Of a DNA stretch of 23,283 nt, positions 1 to 7,455 are shown one piece after another. The DNA lies in NCBI GenBank assembly GCA_022572485.1, contig JACZVU010000024.1, positions 1 through 23,283 on the forward strand. Reading direction: 5' to 3'. The notes beneath the pieces were generated by a model. That model was not told the DNA's origin. It saw nothing but the letters and a program-made list of their open reading frames with translations, and did no database searches. This DNA is from Myxococcales bacterium (lineage in GTDB: Bacteria; Myxococcota_A; UBA9160; SMWR01). A program made the translations under genes and the position numbers. The stretch's first letter is position 1, and each line of letters starts with the position of its first letter.

Positions 1-213
1 GAAGTCGAGCGCGCCGCGCGCGACGAGGTGCTTCGCAGCGGTGGATCGCTATCGCATCATCACGGCATCGGAAAGCTGCGCGAAGAATTCCTGCCCGAAA
101 TCATGTCGGCCCCGTTGCTGGAGTGGAACCGGCGCATCAAGCGGGCGGTCGACCCGCATAATGTCTTCGGGGCCGCGAATCACGGTGTGGACGGCGGCAA
201 GTTCCCTCGCTGA
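1..213 (+). CDS. FAD-binding oxidase, alkyl-DHAP synthase-like (C-terminal end, cut by window edge)
   Basis: Only the last 70 codons are present; the frame is open from base 1 to the TGA at 211-213. The fragment contains GGSLSHHHGIGKLR and, near the end, DPHNVFGAAN. Both are typical of the C-terminal cap domain of the FAD-linked oxidase type 4 / alkyldihydroxyacetonephosphate synthase group, where the His-rich loop lies at the active site by the flavin. In that group the reaction is either ether-lipid formation from acyl-DHAP or oxidation of a 2-hydroxyacid. The HHH loop favours the alkyl-DHAP synthase branch, but the fragment is too short to fix the substrate. The next gene starts 62 nt downstream on the same strand, so co-transcription is possible. 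Confidence 0.8.
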   Translation, partial: EVERAARDEVLRSGGSLSHHHGIGKLREEFLPEIMSAPLLEWNRRIKRAVDPHNVFGAANHGVDGGKFPR

Positions 214-275
214 AAGAGTGTCGCGAAAATCGCCTAGGCCTTGCAGGCACAGCGTGAATCAATAGGGTAGGGGCA

Positions 276-2417
276 ATGGGTGAAAATCGACGGCATGCGG
301 CTGCTGTAGGCGCGCTCTGGTGTCTCGTGTGCGTCGCACTCGCGGGATGCCAACGAGAATCGGAGGCGCCCGAAGCGTCGGCCGTCGCGCCGGAGCTGGC
401 TTATGACGGCGCGTTGAACGTCGTACTGATTACGTTGGATACGACCCGCGCGGATGCGCTCGGTAGCTACGGACAACGACGGCCCATCACTCCCAACCTC
501 GATCGGCTCGCCGCAGAGGGAACCCAATTCCTGCAGTGCGTGAGTTCTGCTCCGAGCACCTTATCCTCGCATTCGACGCTTTTCACCGGTAGGTACCCAT
601 TTGTCCACGGTGCGCGATCGAATGCCGGCTACGTGCTCGCCGATGAGAACACCACGCTCGCCGAAGTTTTGAGCGCTCATGGTTACAGGACTTCCGCGGA
701 AGTCGCCGCGCCGGTCATTGGTAGACACACCCAGCTGGGCCAGGGCTTCGATCACTACCACGATCTCGAATCCCAGGACATCCAGCGCAAAACGATTCAT
801 GTGCAAGATGGCGAGGAGCAAAGAGCGATCGAGGTTGAGGAGCGCGAGGCAGACGACATCACTCGGTTCGGACTCCGATTCATCAAAGAGAATCGGAGCG
901 AAAAATTCTTTCTGTGGCTTCACTATTTCGACGCCCACCAGCCCTACTCGCCGCCAGGGCGGTTTTACGAGACGAGTTCCGAAAGCCCCTACCACGGCGA
1001 AATTCAATACATCGATGAGCAGATCGACCGGGTCTTGAAGCAGATCGAAGGCCTGGGCCTTCGGGAGCGGACCCTCGTGGTGGTCACGGCCGATCACGGC
1101 GAGGCCCTGGGTGAGCACGGCGAGAAGACCCACGTGTACTTCGTCTACGACAGCACGATCCGCGTGCCACTGCTCTTTTGGGGCGCGACAGTACCGAGGG
1201 GGTTGCAGGTCGAATCTCTGGTCCGCACGGTGGATGTCGCCCCGACGATTCTCGACATGCTGAAGCTGCCCCCGCTCGAGGGTGTTCAGGGCACCTCGCT
1301 GTATCCCCTCATGAAAGGTGAGTCGCTCGATCTCGGACTCGTGGGCTATGGCGAGTCGATCGAACCTCACATTGTGTTTGGCGCGTCGGTGCTTCGATTC
1401 GTCCGCAAGGGCCAGTGGAAGTACATCCACAAAGTCAAACCGGAACTCTTCGATCTGACGGGCGATCCCGGCGAATTGAAAAATCTGTCGAGTGCCCACC
1501 CTGAAATCGTCGAGCGGCTGCGGGCGGAACTGACGGCGCTGATCGAAGAAGCGCCCGAACAGGCCTCCGGAGCGCGAATCGTGATCGACCCTACGACCGC
1601 CGCCCAGCTCGAGGCGTTGGGATACATGGCTGCGGCGCCAACCAGAGCCCTCGGTGATGAGATGGCGCTGCTCGAAGTCTCTGGCGTCGATCCCACCACG
1701 CTGACCGACGACATCAATTGGGTTTCCAGCGCCTCAGGGTTCAAGCTGACCCGTCAATTCGAGAAATCTGCCGCAAAGTATCGAGAGGTGATCGAGCGCA
1801 ATCCCAACAGCGTTCCGCTCTTGATGAGGTTGAGTCACGTGCTCGGCGAGCTTGCTGAAGACGATGAGCGATTCGAGATCCTGACGAGGGTGATCGAGCT
1901 TGCGCCCGAGACGGTCTCGGCCTATGGCGATCTTGCCCACATCGTATTCAAGCGGGGCAATCCCGCAGAGGCGGAGCGGCTCCTCGCCGCTTCGCTGAGC
2001 ATCGAGCCGTGCACGGCGGGCCCTAGGGCGACGCTCGCCTACCTCGCCGCGCAGCGAAACGACCGCGGCCGCCAGCTACAATTGCTCAAAGAGGGCATCG
2101 ATCGGTGTCCCTCGGAAGACGGCATCCTCAACAACTACGCGTACGCGCTCGCCACCAATCCAGACGAGAAACATCGAGACGGCGAAGAGGCGCTGCGCAT
2201 TGCCAAGCGAATCACCCAGAGCGAGGAGGGCAGGCGCCCCGACTACCTCGACACGCTCGCCTGCGCGTACGCGGAGGTCGGCGATTTTGCGAGCGCGGTT
2301 CGGGCTGGAGAGCAGGCGCTCGCATTGCTCAACGCCGCGGGCGATCCCGAGCGGATCGAAGAGCCGAAGGCGCACCTCGAGCAATTCAGAGCCGGACGAC
2401 CCGTCCGCGAGCCTTAA
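276..2417 (+). CDS. Sulfatase-like (alkaline phosphatase superfamily) lipoprotein with C-terminal TPR repeats
   Basis: This 713-residue protein has a lipoprotein signal (hydrophobic residues 8-24, lipobox L-A-G-C with Cys25), so it is probably anchored on the periplasmic side of a membrane. Residues 48-66 (NVVLITLDTTRADALGSYG) and D273-H274-G-E are the metal-binding motifs of the sulfatase / phosphoglycerol transferase superfamily. The position normally held by the formylglycine Cys/Ser is Thr95, in T-L-S-S-H followed by S-T-L-F-T-G. It is therefore unlikely to be a formylglycine sulfatase and may use Thr as nucleophile, as phospho-transferases of the superfamily do. Residues about 490-690 form several TPR-like helical pairs, suggesting a protein partner. 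The ATG follows GTAGGGG. The substrate is unknown. Confidence 0.82.
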   Translation: MGENRRHAAAVGALWCLVCVALAGCQRESEAPEASAVAPELAYDGALNVVLITLDTTRADALGSYGQRRPITPNLDRLAAEGTQFLQCVSSAPSTLSSHSTLFTGRYPFVHGARSNAGYVLADENTTLAEVLSAHGYRTSAEVAAPVIGRHTQLGQGFDHYHDLESQDIQRKTIHVQDGEEQRAIEVEEREADDITRFGLRFIKENRSEKFFLWLHYFDAHQPYSPPGRFYETSSESPYHGEIQYIDEQIDRVLKQIEGLGLRERTLVVVTADHGEALGEHGEKTHVYFVYDSTIRVPLLFWGATVPRGLQVESLVRTVDVAPTILDMLKLPPLEGVQGTSLYPLMKGESLDLGLVGYGESIEPHIVFGASVLRFVRKGQWKYIHKVKPELFDLTGDPGELKNLSSAHPEIVERLRAELTALIEEAPEQASGARIVIDPTTAAQLEALGYMAAAPTRALGDEMALLEVSGVDPTTLTDDINWVSSASGFKLTRQFEKSAAKYREVIERNPNSVPLLMRLSHVLGELAEDDERFEILTRVIELAPETVSAYGDLAHIVFKRGNPAEAERLLAASLSIEPCTAGPRATLAYLAAQRNDRGRQLQLLKEGIDRCPSEDGILNNYAYALATNPDEKHRDGEEALRIAKRITQSEEGRRPDYLDTLACAYAEVGDFASAVRAGEQALALLNAAGDPERIEEPKAHLEQFRAGRPVREP

Positions 2418-2517
2418 TTGGGCCCATTCGAAAACGGGCTGGAGCGTTATTCCCCGCCAATTGTCGCGCATCGCCTTCCCGGGCTTTGCGCGATCGTCTC
2501 GATTCCGCGCCCCTGGC

Positions 2518-2545
2518 TTGAGGATCGGCTAGGGTTGGCTAATCC
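2518..2545 (+). promoter_or_regulatory. Possible sigma70-type promoter upstream of the oxidase locus
   Basis: TTGAGG (2518-2523) and TAATCC (2540-2545) are separated by 16 nt. They lie in the 267-nt gap between the sulfatase-like gene and the first oxidase gene, the only sizeable gap before eight tightly spaced genes. The match is moderate and rests on inspection only. The rest of the gap holds a short inverted repeat (GAGGA / TCCTC, about 2600-2616) and no other gene I can support. Confidence 0.25.
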
Positions 2546-2690
2546 TCGGCACCGCACGGGTTTTCGCCCCGCATGGTGGGGGTCCGACGGATCCATTGAA
2601 GAGGAGCGGTTTTCCTCGGGGATGCCGGTTCCTCCAGGATGCTCGGGCTCCTTTCAGAATTCCTCCGTTCTCTGGTTTCTAGGGATGGCG

Positions 2691-3341
2691 ATGGCACTCA
2701 ATCGAAATCACGCTGGATCGATCGCGCTGCTCGCGGCTGCTTGCTTCGTCGCTGGCGGCAGCGCCCGGGCCGACGAGAACGAACGCGGCGCAGATCTCTA
2801 TCGACTCTGCGCGGCTTGTCACGGCGAAAATGCAGCGGGTAATGAGTCCGTGGGTGCTCCGGCGATCGCGGGTATGCCCCCGTGGTACCTGGAAGCCCAA
2901 CTGGAGCAATTTCGCGACGGAATGCGCGGGACCCACTTCGACGACATCATGGGAATGCGGATGAGGCCCATGGCGCTGACGCTCATGCGGGAAGGGGATG
3001 TCGAGGCCGTTTCTGCTCACGTCGCGGCCATGCCGGTCGCCGAGCCAGCGCCCTCTTTGACCGGTGGTGATGCCGCCGATGGCAAGGCGATCTACACGGC
3101 TACCTGCGTCGCGTGCCACGGCGCGGATGGGACGGGAAACCAGGGGATGCTCGGTGCGGCCCCTCTCAACCGTTCGAGTGATTGGTACCTGTTCAGGCAG
3201 GTCGAGAACTTCCGAGCCGGTGTCCGCGGGGCCCGCCCCGGAGATCAAGGCGGGGCGCTGATGCGTCCGATGGTGTTGAATCTGGCCGACGAGCAGGCCA
3301 TCAAGGATGTCGTCGCCTACATCATGACACTTGCGAATTAG
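2691..3341 (+). CDS. Secreted diheme cytochrome c (c4/c553-like), electron donor of the oxidase locus
   Basis: From the chosen start the protein has 216 residues with a Sec signal peptide (hydrophobic residues 9-23, probable cut after A-R-A27). It has two class I cytochrome c domains with haem-binding C40-A-A-C-H44 and C139-V-A-C-H143. Each domain has a downstream M-R-P-M segment that can supply the axial Met. Pairs of this type in an oxidase operon usually deliver electrons from the bc1 complex or alternative complex III to CuA. Subunit II here has no fused cytochrome domain, so this separate protein probably fills that role. The start at 2691 has AGGG six nt upstream; an in-frame ATG at 2685 is also possible. 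The frame stays open further upstream, but that stretch does not look like protein. Confidence 0.88.
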   Translation: MALNRNHAGSIALLAAACFVAGGSARADENERGADLYRLCAACHGENAAGNESVGAPAIAGMPPWYLEAQLEQFRDGMRGTHFDDIMGMRMRPMALTLMREGDVEAVSAHVAAMPVAEPAPSLTGGDAADGKAIYTATCVACHGADGTGNQGMLGAAPLNRSSDWYLFRQVENFRAGVRGARPGDQGGALMRPMVLNLADEQAIKDVVAYIMTLAN

Positions 3342-3359
3342 GTGATTGGGAATATCGGT

Positions 3360-3464
3360 ATGGGTAAGAAGTACACCGCGGAAGAGTTGGTTGGTAAGAC
3401 GTTCTTCATCACGATGGTCGGCCTGGGCCTGTTCATCGCAGCTGTCTTCCTCTTCATCCTCTAG
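3360..3464 (+). CDS. 34-residue single-helix membrane protein in the oxidase operon
   Basis: A short complete reading frame (ATG 3360, TAG 3462-3464) sits between the diheme cytochrome gene (18 nt gap) and coxB (9 nt gap). The product starts MGKKYTAEELVGK and continues with about 20 hydrophobic residues to the C-terminus, predicting one transmembrane helix with a basic/acidic N-terminal tail. Its position inside a tightly packed operon, the uninterrupted frame and the clean amphipathic-tail/helix layout support it as a real gene. Many respiratory oxidases carry such tiny accessory or assembly subunits, but I do not recognise a named family. The upstream Shine-Dalgarno is weak (GGTGATTGGG, ending about 8 nt before the ATG), so translational coupling to the cytochrome gene is possible. 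Confidence 0.68.
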   Translation: MGKKYTAEELVGKTFFITMVGLGLFIAAVFLFIL

Positions 3465-3473
3465 GGACGAACG

Positions 3474-4166
3474 ATGATCAGTCGATACGTCGAGACGCTT
3501 TCCACGTACGCGAATGACATCGATAACCTCATCTTGATGATCGGCGTCCTCGTCGGTTTCTGGCTCATCCTTTGCGAAGTGGTTTTCTTCTACTTCATCG
3601 TCCGCTTTCGCGCGAAGGATGGAAAGCGCGCCGAGTACATCACCGGCGAGGAAAAGAATCACAAGCGCTGGATCAGCTACCCGCACATGCTCGTGTTGGT
3701 CTGCGACGTCTTCATCGTCGTTGGCGCCGTGACGGTGTGGTACGAGGTCAAGCAGCAACTGCCGGAGCCCTACGAGACGGTTCGGATCGTCGGCCAGCAG
3801 TGGGCGTGGAGCTTCGTGCATCCGGGCGCGGATCACGAACTCGGGACTGCCGACGACATCAAGACCGTCGACGAACTTCACATTGAAGTCGGCAAGGTCT
3901 ACCACTTCAAGCTCGAAGCGCGCGATGTGCTTCACAGTTTCTCGGTTCCGGTATTCCGGCTGAAGCAGGATGCCGTCCCCGGCCGTGTGATCACCGGTTG
4001 GTTCGAGGCGACCGGAACGGGCACACACGACATTCAGTGCGCTGAAATTTGCGGCATCGGCCACGGCGTCATGAGAGCCCGGATCATCATTGAATCCCCC
4101 GAGCGGCACGCCGCCTGGGTGGCCGAGCAGAGCCCGATTACTCTCGCTGCCGCGAACCAACCGTAG
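3474..4166 (+). CDS. coxB: Cytochrome c oxidase subunit II (CuA protein)
   Basis: This 230-residue inner-membrane protein has two N-terminal transmembrane helices (about 18-44 and 70-92) followed by a periplasmic cupredoxin domain. All binuclear CuA ligands are visible: H154, C189, E191, C193, H197 and M200 (pattern CAEICGIGHGVM). The aromatic electron-entry patch QQWAWSF is at 108-114. It accepts electrons from a cytochrome c and passes them to haem a of subunit I. There is no C-terminal cytochrome c domain, unlike fused caa3 proteins; the diheme cytochrome upstream probably substitutes. Residues 117-135 form an acidic, Gly-containing loop (GADHELGTADDI) longer than in classical subunit II. 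The ATG is preceded by AGGGACGA. The next gene starts 22 nt downstream. Confidence 0.95.
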   Translation: MISRYVETLSTYANDIDNLILMIGVLVGFWLILCEVVFFYFIVRFRAKDGKRAEYITGEEKNHKRWISYPHMLVLVCDVFIVVGAVTVWYEVKQQLPEPYETVRIVGQQWAWSFVHPGADHELGTADDIKTVDELHIEVGKVYHFKLEARDVLHSFSVPVFRLKQDAVPGRVITGWFEATGTGTHDIQCAEICGIGHGVMRARIIIESPERHAAWVAEQSPITLAAANQP

Positions 4167-4188
4167 CTGGCTTCCGACGAGGAGTACC

Positions 4189-5901
4189 ATGGCTGAGTCC
4201 ATCCTCGCAGACGCGACGCACGGGCACGACGCCCACCACCACGTCGAGCAGAGCTTCTGGAGCAAGTACGTTTTTCCCACCGATCACAAGATGATCGCCA
4301 TGCAGTACCTGTTCACCGGCATGCTGATGGGGGTGATCGGCGGCTTCATGGCCTACGCGTTCCGGATGCAGCTCGCCTTTCCGGGGATCGATGTTCCCGG
4401 TTACGGGACGGTGACCGCGATGGACTACAATGCGCTCGTCACCAACCACGGCACCATCATGATCTTCTGGGTCGCGATGCCCGTGTTGATCGCAGCTTTC
4501 GGAAACTTCCTCATTCCGCTGATGATCGGCTGTGACGACATGGTGTTTCCGAAAATCAATCGCCTCTCGTATCAGATCTTCTTGCTCAGCGCGGTCGTCC
4601 TGATTGTCTCGTTCTTCGTCCCCGGGGGAGGCTTCGGTGGCGCCTGGACCGCTTATCCGCCGTTGTCCGCGAAGGCCGAATACAACCTCACGTCGCTTGG
4701 ATCGTCCCTCTGGTTGGTAGCGGTCGCACTTGAGTTCGTCGCCTTCCTGCTGGGAGGGATCAACTTCGTCACCACGGCCATGAACGCGCGTGCGCCAGGG
4801 ATGAAGATCTTCGACATACCGATGGTAGTCTGGCTGATTGTTGTCGCGAGCATCCTGTTCATGGCTTCCGTCGGCCCGCTGATTGCGGGCGCGATCATGC
4901 TCTTCATGGACCAGAACATCGGCACGGCCTTCTTCGATCCCGATAAGGGAGGCGACCCGATCCTCTGGCAGCATCTCTTCTGGTTCTTTGGACACCCCGA
5001 AGTTTATGTTGTCATGCTTCCCGCGATGGGCATCACGGCCGAAATCATTTGTGTTTTCGCGCGCAAGAAGATGTTCGCCTACAAGACCTTCCTCTACACG
5101 ACTTTCGGGACCGGGGTTCTCAGCTTCACGGTCTGGGCTCACCATCAGTTCATCGCGGGCATCGATCCACGCATGGCGAACATCTTCACGGTCACGACGC
5201 TGTTGATTTCGATTCCCATCGCCGAGATGTGTTTCATCTACATCGCCACTCTGTATGGCGGATCGATTCGCCTGACCACCCCGATGCTCTGGGCGCTGGC
5301 GTTCGTCGCGGAGTTTTTAATCGGCGGCGTCACGGGGATCTTCCTGGGTGCCAGCGGAGCCGACATCTACCTCCACGACACCTATTTCGTGCTCGCGCAT
5401 TTCCACTACACATTCTTTCCGATCGCGATCATCGGAACCTTCGCGGGTTTTACGTACTGGTTCCCGAAGATGTTCGGCAAGATGATGAACGAGACGCTGG
5501 GCAAGATTCACTTCTGGGGTACGATCATCCCCTTCAATTGCATCTTCATTCCACTCTTCATCCTCGGTGGAGCAGGTCAACACCGACGAGTTTATAGCTA
5601 CCAGCATTTTCCGGAACTAGCGGGAGTGGGAATGCAGAATCTGCGCATTTTTGCGACGGTGGCTCTGCTCGTCATGCTCGCCTTCCAACTGGTGTTCTTC
5701 TACAATTGCTTCATCAGCTGGCGGAAGAAGGAGAAGGACGCGGGGAAGAACCCTTGGAAGGCGAACACCCTCGAGTGGACCACGGAATCGCCGCCGCCTC
5801 ACGGAAATTGGCCTGAGCTGCCGACCGTTTACCGCGGCCCTTACGAGTACTCGGTTCCGGATCGCGAAGAAGATTACTATCCCCAGAACATCCCCAGCTG
5901 A
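4189..5901 (+). CDS. coxA: Cytochrome c oxidase subunit I, haem-copper catalytic subunit with altered K-channel
   Basis: This is a 570-residue, 12-helix haem-copper oxygen reductase. The start at 4189 is chosen because GAGGAG lies just upstream and the family N-terminus (FPTDHKMIAMQYL) follows. Metal ligands are present: H87 and H406 for low-spin haem, H404 for high-spin haem, H269, H318 and H319 for CuB. The cross-linked Tyr is in GHPEVY (Y273). D-channel residues N106, D117, N124 and E271 are kept, placing it in the A1 group. In helix VIII the usual P-T-G-I-K-x-F-S reads P343-I-A-E-M-C-F-I, so the conserved K-channel Thr, Lys and Ser are Ile344, Met347 and Ile350. The protein reduces O2 to water and pumps protons. 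Confidence 0.96.
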   Translation: MAESILADATHGHDAHHHVEQSFWSKYVFPTDHKMIAMQYLFTGMLMGVIGGFMAYAFRMQLAFPGIDVPGYGTVTAMDYNALVTNHGTIMIFWVAMPVLIAAFGNFLIPLMIGCDDMVFPKINRLSYQIFLLSAVVLIVSFFVPGGGFGGAWTAYPPLSAKAEYNLTSLGSSLWLVAVALEFVAFLLGGINFVTTAMNARAPGMKIFDIPMVVWLIVVASILFMASVGPLIAGAIMLFMDQNIGTAFFDPDKGGDPILWQHLFWFFGHPEVYVVMLPAMGITAEIICVFARKKMFAYKTFLYTTFGTGVLSFTVWAHHQFIAGIDPRMANIFTVTTLLISIPIAEMCFIYIATLYGGSIRLTTPMLWALAFVAEFLIGGVTGIFLGASGADIYLHDTYFVLAHFHYTFFPIAIIGTFAGFTYWFPKMFGKMMNETLGKIHFWGTIIPFNCIFIPLFILGGAGQHRRVYSYQHFPELAGVGMQNLRIFATVALLVMLAFQLVFFYNCFISWRKKEKDAGKNPWKANTLEWTTESPPPHGNWPELPTVYRGPYEYSVPDREEDYYPQNIPS

Positions 5902-5919
5902 TTTCGCGGAAGGAATGCA

Positions 5920-6489
5920 ATGAGACCGATCGCAAATACACGCATGGCTGCGGGGATCCCCACCGGCCGATTGGCAGTCTGGTGGGTGATCGCCTCCGAA
6001 ATCGTCATCTTTGGCGGACTGCTGGCTTCCTACATCATGTACCGCATCGCAAATCCAGAGTGGGGCGATCAGGCCGCCAATACCAACGTCTGGATGGGCG
6101 GCTTCAATACTTTCGTGCTGCTGACGTCCAGTCTCTCGGCAGTGTTGGCCCACAAGGCTGCTGCAGCCGGAGATGGGCCGAAGGCCGCCAAATTGCTCTA
6201 TGCGACGTGCTTCGGCGCCGTCACATTCCTGACCGTCAAGGCGTTCGAGTGGACTACCGAGATCACGCACGGCTACACGATCACATCGAGCACCTTCTGG
6301 TCGTTTTACTACACGGCTGCGGGCCTGCACGCGCTCCACGTGATCGCGGGGGCGATCATCATGCTGATCGTCGCTGAGACCGCAAAGAAGAATCTCGAGC
6401 TTCACCGGGTCGAGCTGATCGGGATCTATTGGCACTTCGTCGATATCGTGTGGATTTTCCTCTTTCCCCTGCTGTACATCGCGAAGTAG
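5920..6489 (+). CDS. coxC: Cytochrome c oxidase subunit III (short, five-helix form)
   Basis: This 189-residue membrane protein has five predicted helices, the length of the Bacillus-type subunit III that lacks the first two helices of the classical form. Family landmarks are SEIVIFGG (E27, helix 1), K107-A-F-E-W, GLHALHV (136-141) and WHFVDIVW (171-178). Subunit III contains no metal; it stabilises subunit I and helps proton uptake at the D-channel mouth. It starts 18 nt after coxA behind an AAGGAA-like site and is followed 15 nt later by the subunit IV gene. It keeps all the motifs that the second subunit III copy downstream has partly lost, so this is probably the standard structural subunit. 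Confidence 0.93.
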   Translation: MRPIANTRMAAGIPTGRLAVWWVIASEIVIFGGLLASYIMYRIANPEWGDQAANTNVWMGGFNTFVLLTSSLSAVLAHKAAAAGDGPKAAKLLYATCFGAVTFLTVKAFEWTTEITHGYTITSSTFWSFYYTAAGLHALHVIAGAIIMLIVAETAKKNLELHRVELIGIYWHFVDIVWIFLFPLLYIAK

Positions 6490-6504
6490 AAGAAAGGTAC
6501 CAAT

Positions 6505-6849
6505 ATGTCTGAACACGCTGAGCACGCCGGACACGAGACCAACTACATCAAGATATGGGCGATCCTGCTCTGCCTGCTGGTGGTGAGCATCCTGGGCCCC
6601 TTTTTGGGAATCAAGATGGTTACGCTGCTCACCGCCTTCGGCATTGCGTTCGTAAAGGCGTATCTGGTCGCCAAGAACTTCATGCACCTGAACGTCGAGC
6701 CACGCTACGCGGTCTATTTGTTGACGACGATGCTGGTATTCATGTTGCTCTTCTTCGCGGGGGTCGCGCCCGACGTCATGAAGCGCGAGGGAACCAACTG
6801 GGTCAAACCCGTAGTCCACGTGGAAACGCACGCTCCCGCGCACCACTGA
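6505..6849 (+). CDS. coxD: Cytochrome c oxidase subunit IV (prokaryotic COX4/caa3 type)
   Basis: This 114-residue protein has three hydrophobic segments (about 15-35, 37-56 and 69-90). It resembles the prokaryotic subunit IV family (KIWAILLCLLVVS at 16-28, then AFVKAYLVAKNFMHL). Subunit IV is a small structural subunit that aids CuB-site stability in related quinol and caa3 oxidases. The termini are His-rich: SEHAEHAGHE at the N-terminus and HVETHAPAHH at the C-terminus, which might bind a metal, although this is inference. It is preceded by AGAAAGG and lies between two subunit III genes. Confidence 0.88.
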   Translation: MSEHAEHAGHETNYIKIWAILLCLLVVSILGPFLGIKMVTLLTAFGIAFVKAYLVAKNFMHLNVEPRYAVYLLTTMLVFMLLFFAGVAPDVMKREGTNWVKPVVHVETHAPAHH

Positions 6850-6864
6850 TCCAAGGAGCCCCCG

Positions 6865-7455
6865 ATGACGCTGAGGTCCATCGCGTCTCTCCGAGTCCCT
6901 TCCGATCCGAGACCGCGCCCGATCCTACCCAGCCCGGTCTTGGCAATGCTGATCTTCGTCATCGCGGAGATGATGATGTTCGCCGGGTTGATGAGCGCAT
7001 TTTTGATCGTAAAATCCGGGGCGCTCGGGTGGCCGCCTCCCGGCCAGCCCAGGCTTCCTGTCGAAGCCACCGCGTTCAATACCATCGTGTTGTTCGCGAG
7101 TGCGGCCTTTCTCTTCGTCGCCAACCGCACCTACGCGCGCAACCGAAACCTCGCAAAGCGGCCGCTCTTTGCCGCGATAGGACTCGGTGCATTCTTCGTT
7201 TCATTTCAGGGGTACGAGTGGGCTTCGCTGATTCGTCAGGGACTTACGCTCACTTCTAGCAATCACGGCAGCTTCTTCTACCTGATCGTCGGTATGCACG
7301 GCCTCCACGCGATCGCTGGATTGTCGGCCCTCGCTGGGGCGGCGCTCAAACTCTCGCGAGGGCGACTCGCACCCAGCAGTTTTGCCGCCACCCAGGTTTT
7401 CTGGTATTTCGTGGTGGGACTGTGGCCGGTGCTCTATCTCATGGTGTATCTATGA
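6865..7455 (+). CDS. Second, divergent cytochrome c oxidase subunit III-like protein
   Basis: This 196-residue five-helix membrane protein is paralogous to the subunit III at 5920-6489. It shares AEMMMFAG (E35), AFNTIVL, Y118-E-W, LTSSNHGSFFY and GMHGLHAIAG. It differs in the last helix, where the usual W-H-F-V-D reads W180-Y-F-V-V, so both the His and the Asp are lost. A Pro-rich loop lies at 57-65. The ATG follows AAGGAG. It may be an accessory subunit or an assembly factor, or it may replace the first copy under some conditions. Its stop overlaps the start of the next gene (ATGA), implying translational coupling. Membership of the subunit III superfamily is firm; the role is inferred. Confidence 0.88.
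   Translation: MTLRSIASLRVPSDPRPRPILPSPVLAMLIFVIAEMMMFAGLMSAFLIVKSGALGWPPPGQPRLPVEATAFNTIVLFASAAFLFVANRTYARNRNLAKRPLFAAIGLGAFFVSFQGYEWASLIRQGLTLTSSNHGSFFYLIVGMHGLHAIAGLSALAGAALKLSRGRLAPSSFAATQVFWYFVVGLWPVLYLMVYL

Noticed and set aside
2418..2690. N-terminal extension of the diheme cytochrome from a TTG at 2418
   Set aside because: The frame is open, but the residues are Pro/Arg-rich, would bury the signal peptide in the interior, and begin directly at the previous stop. The start at 2691 (or 2685) gives a normal secreted cytochrome.
2679..4280. Long open frame opposite the cytochrome and coxB genes
   Set aside because: Its product is rich in Asp, His and Arg, has no family motif, and lies fully antisense to clearly conserved oxidase genes. 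It is a GC-skew shadow frame.
5617..6846. Long antisense open frame opposite coxA end, subunit III and subunit IV
   Set aside because: Low-complexity Asp/Arg/Gln composition and complete overlap with three recognisable membrane-protein genes on the other strand.
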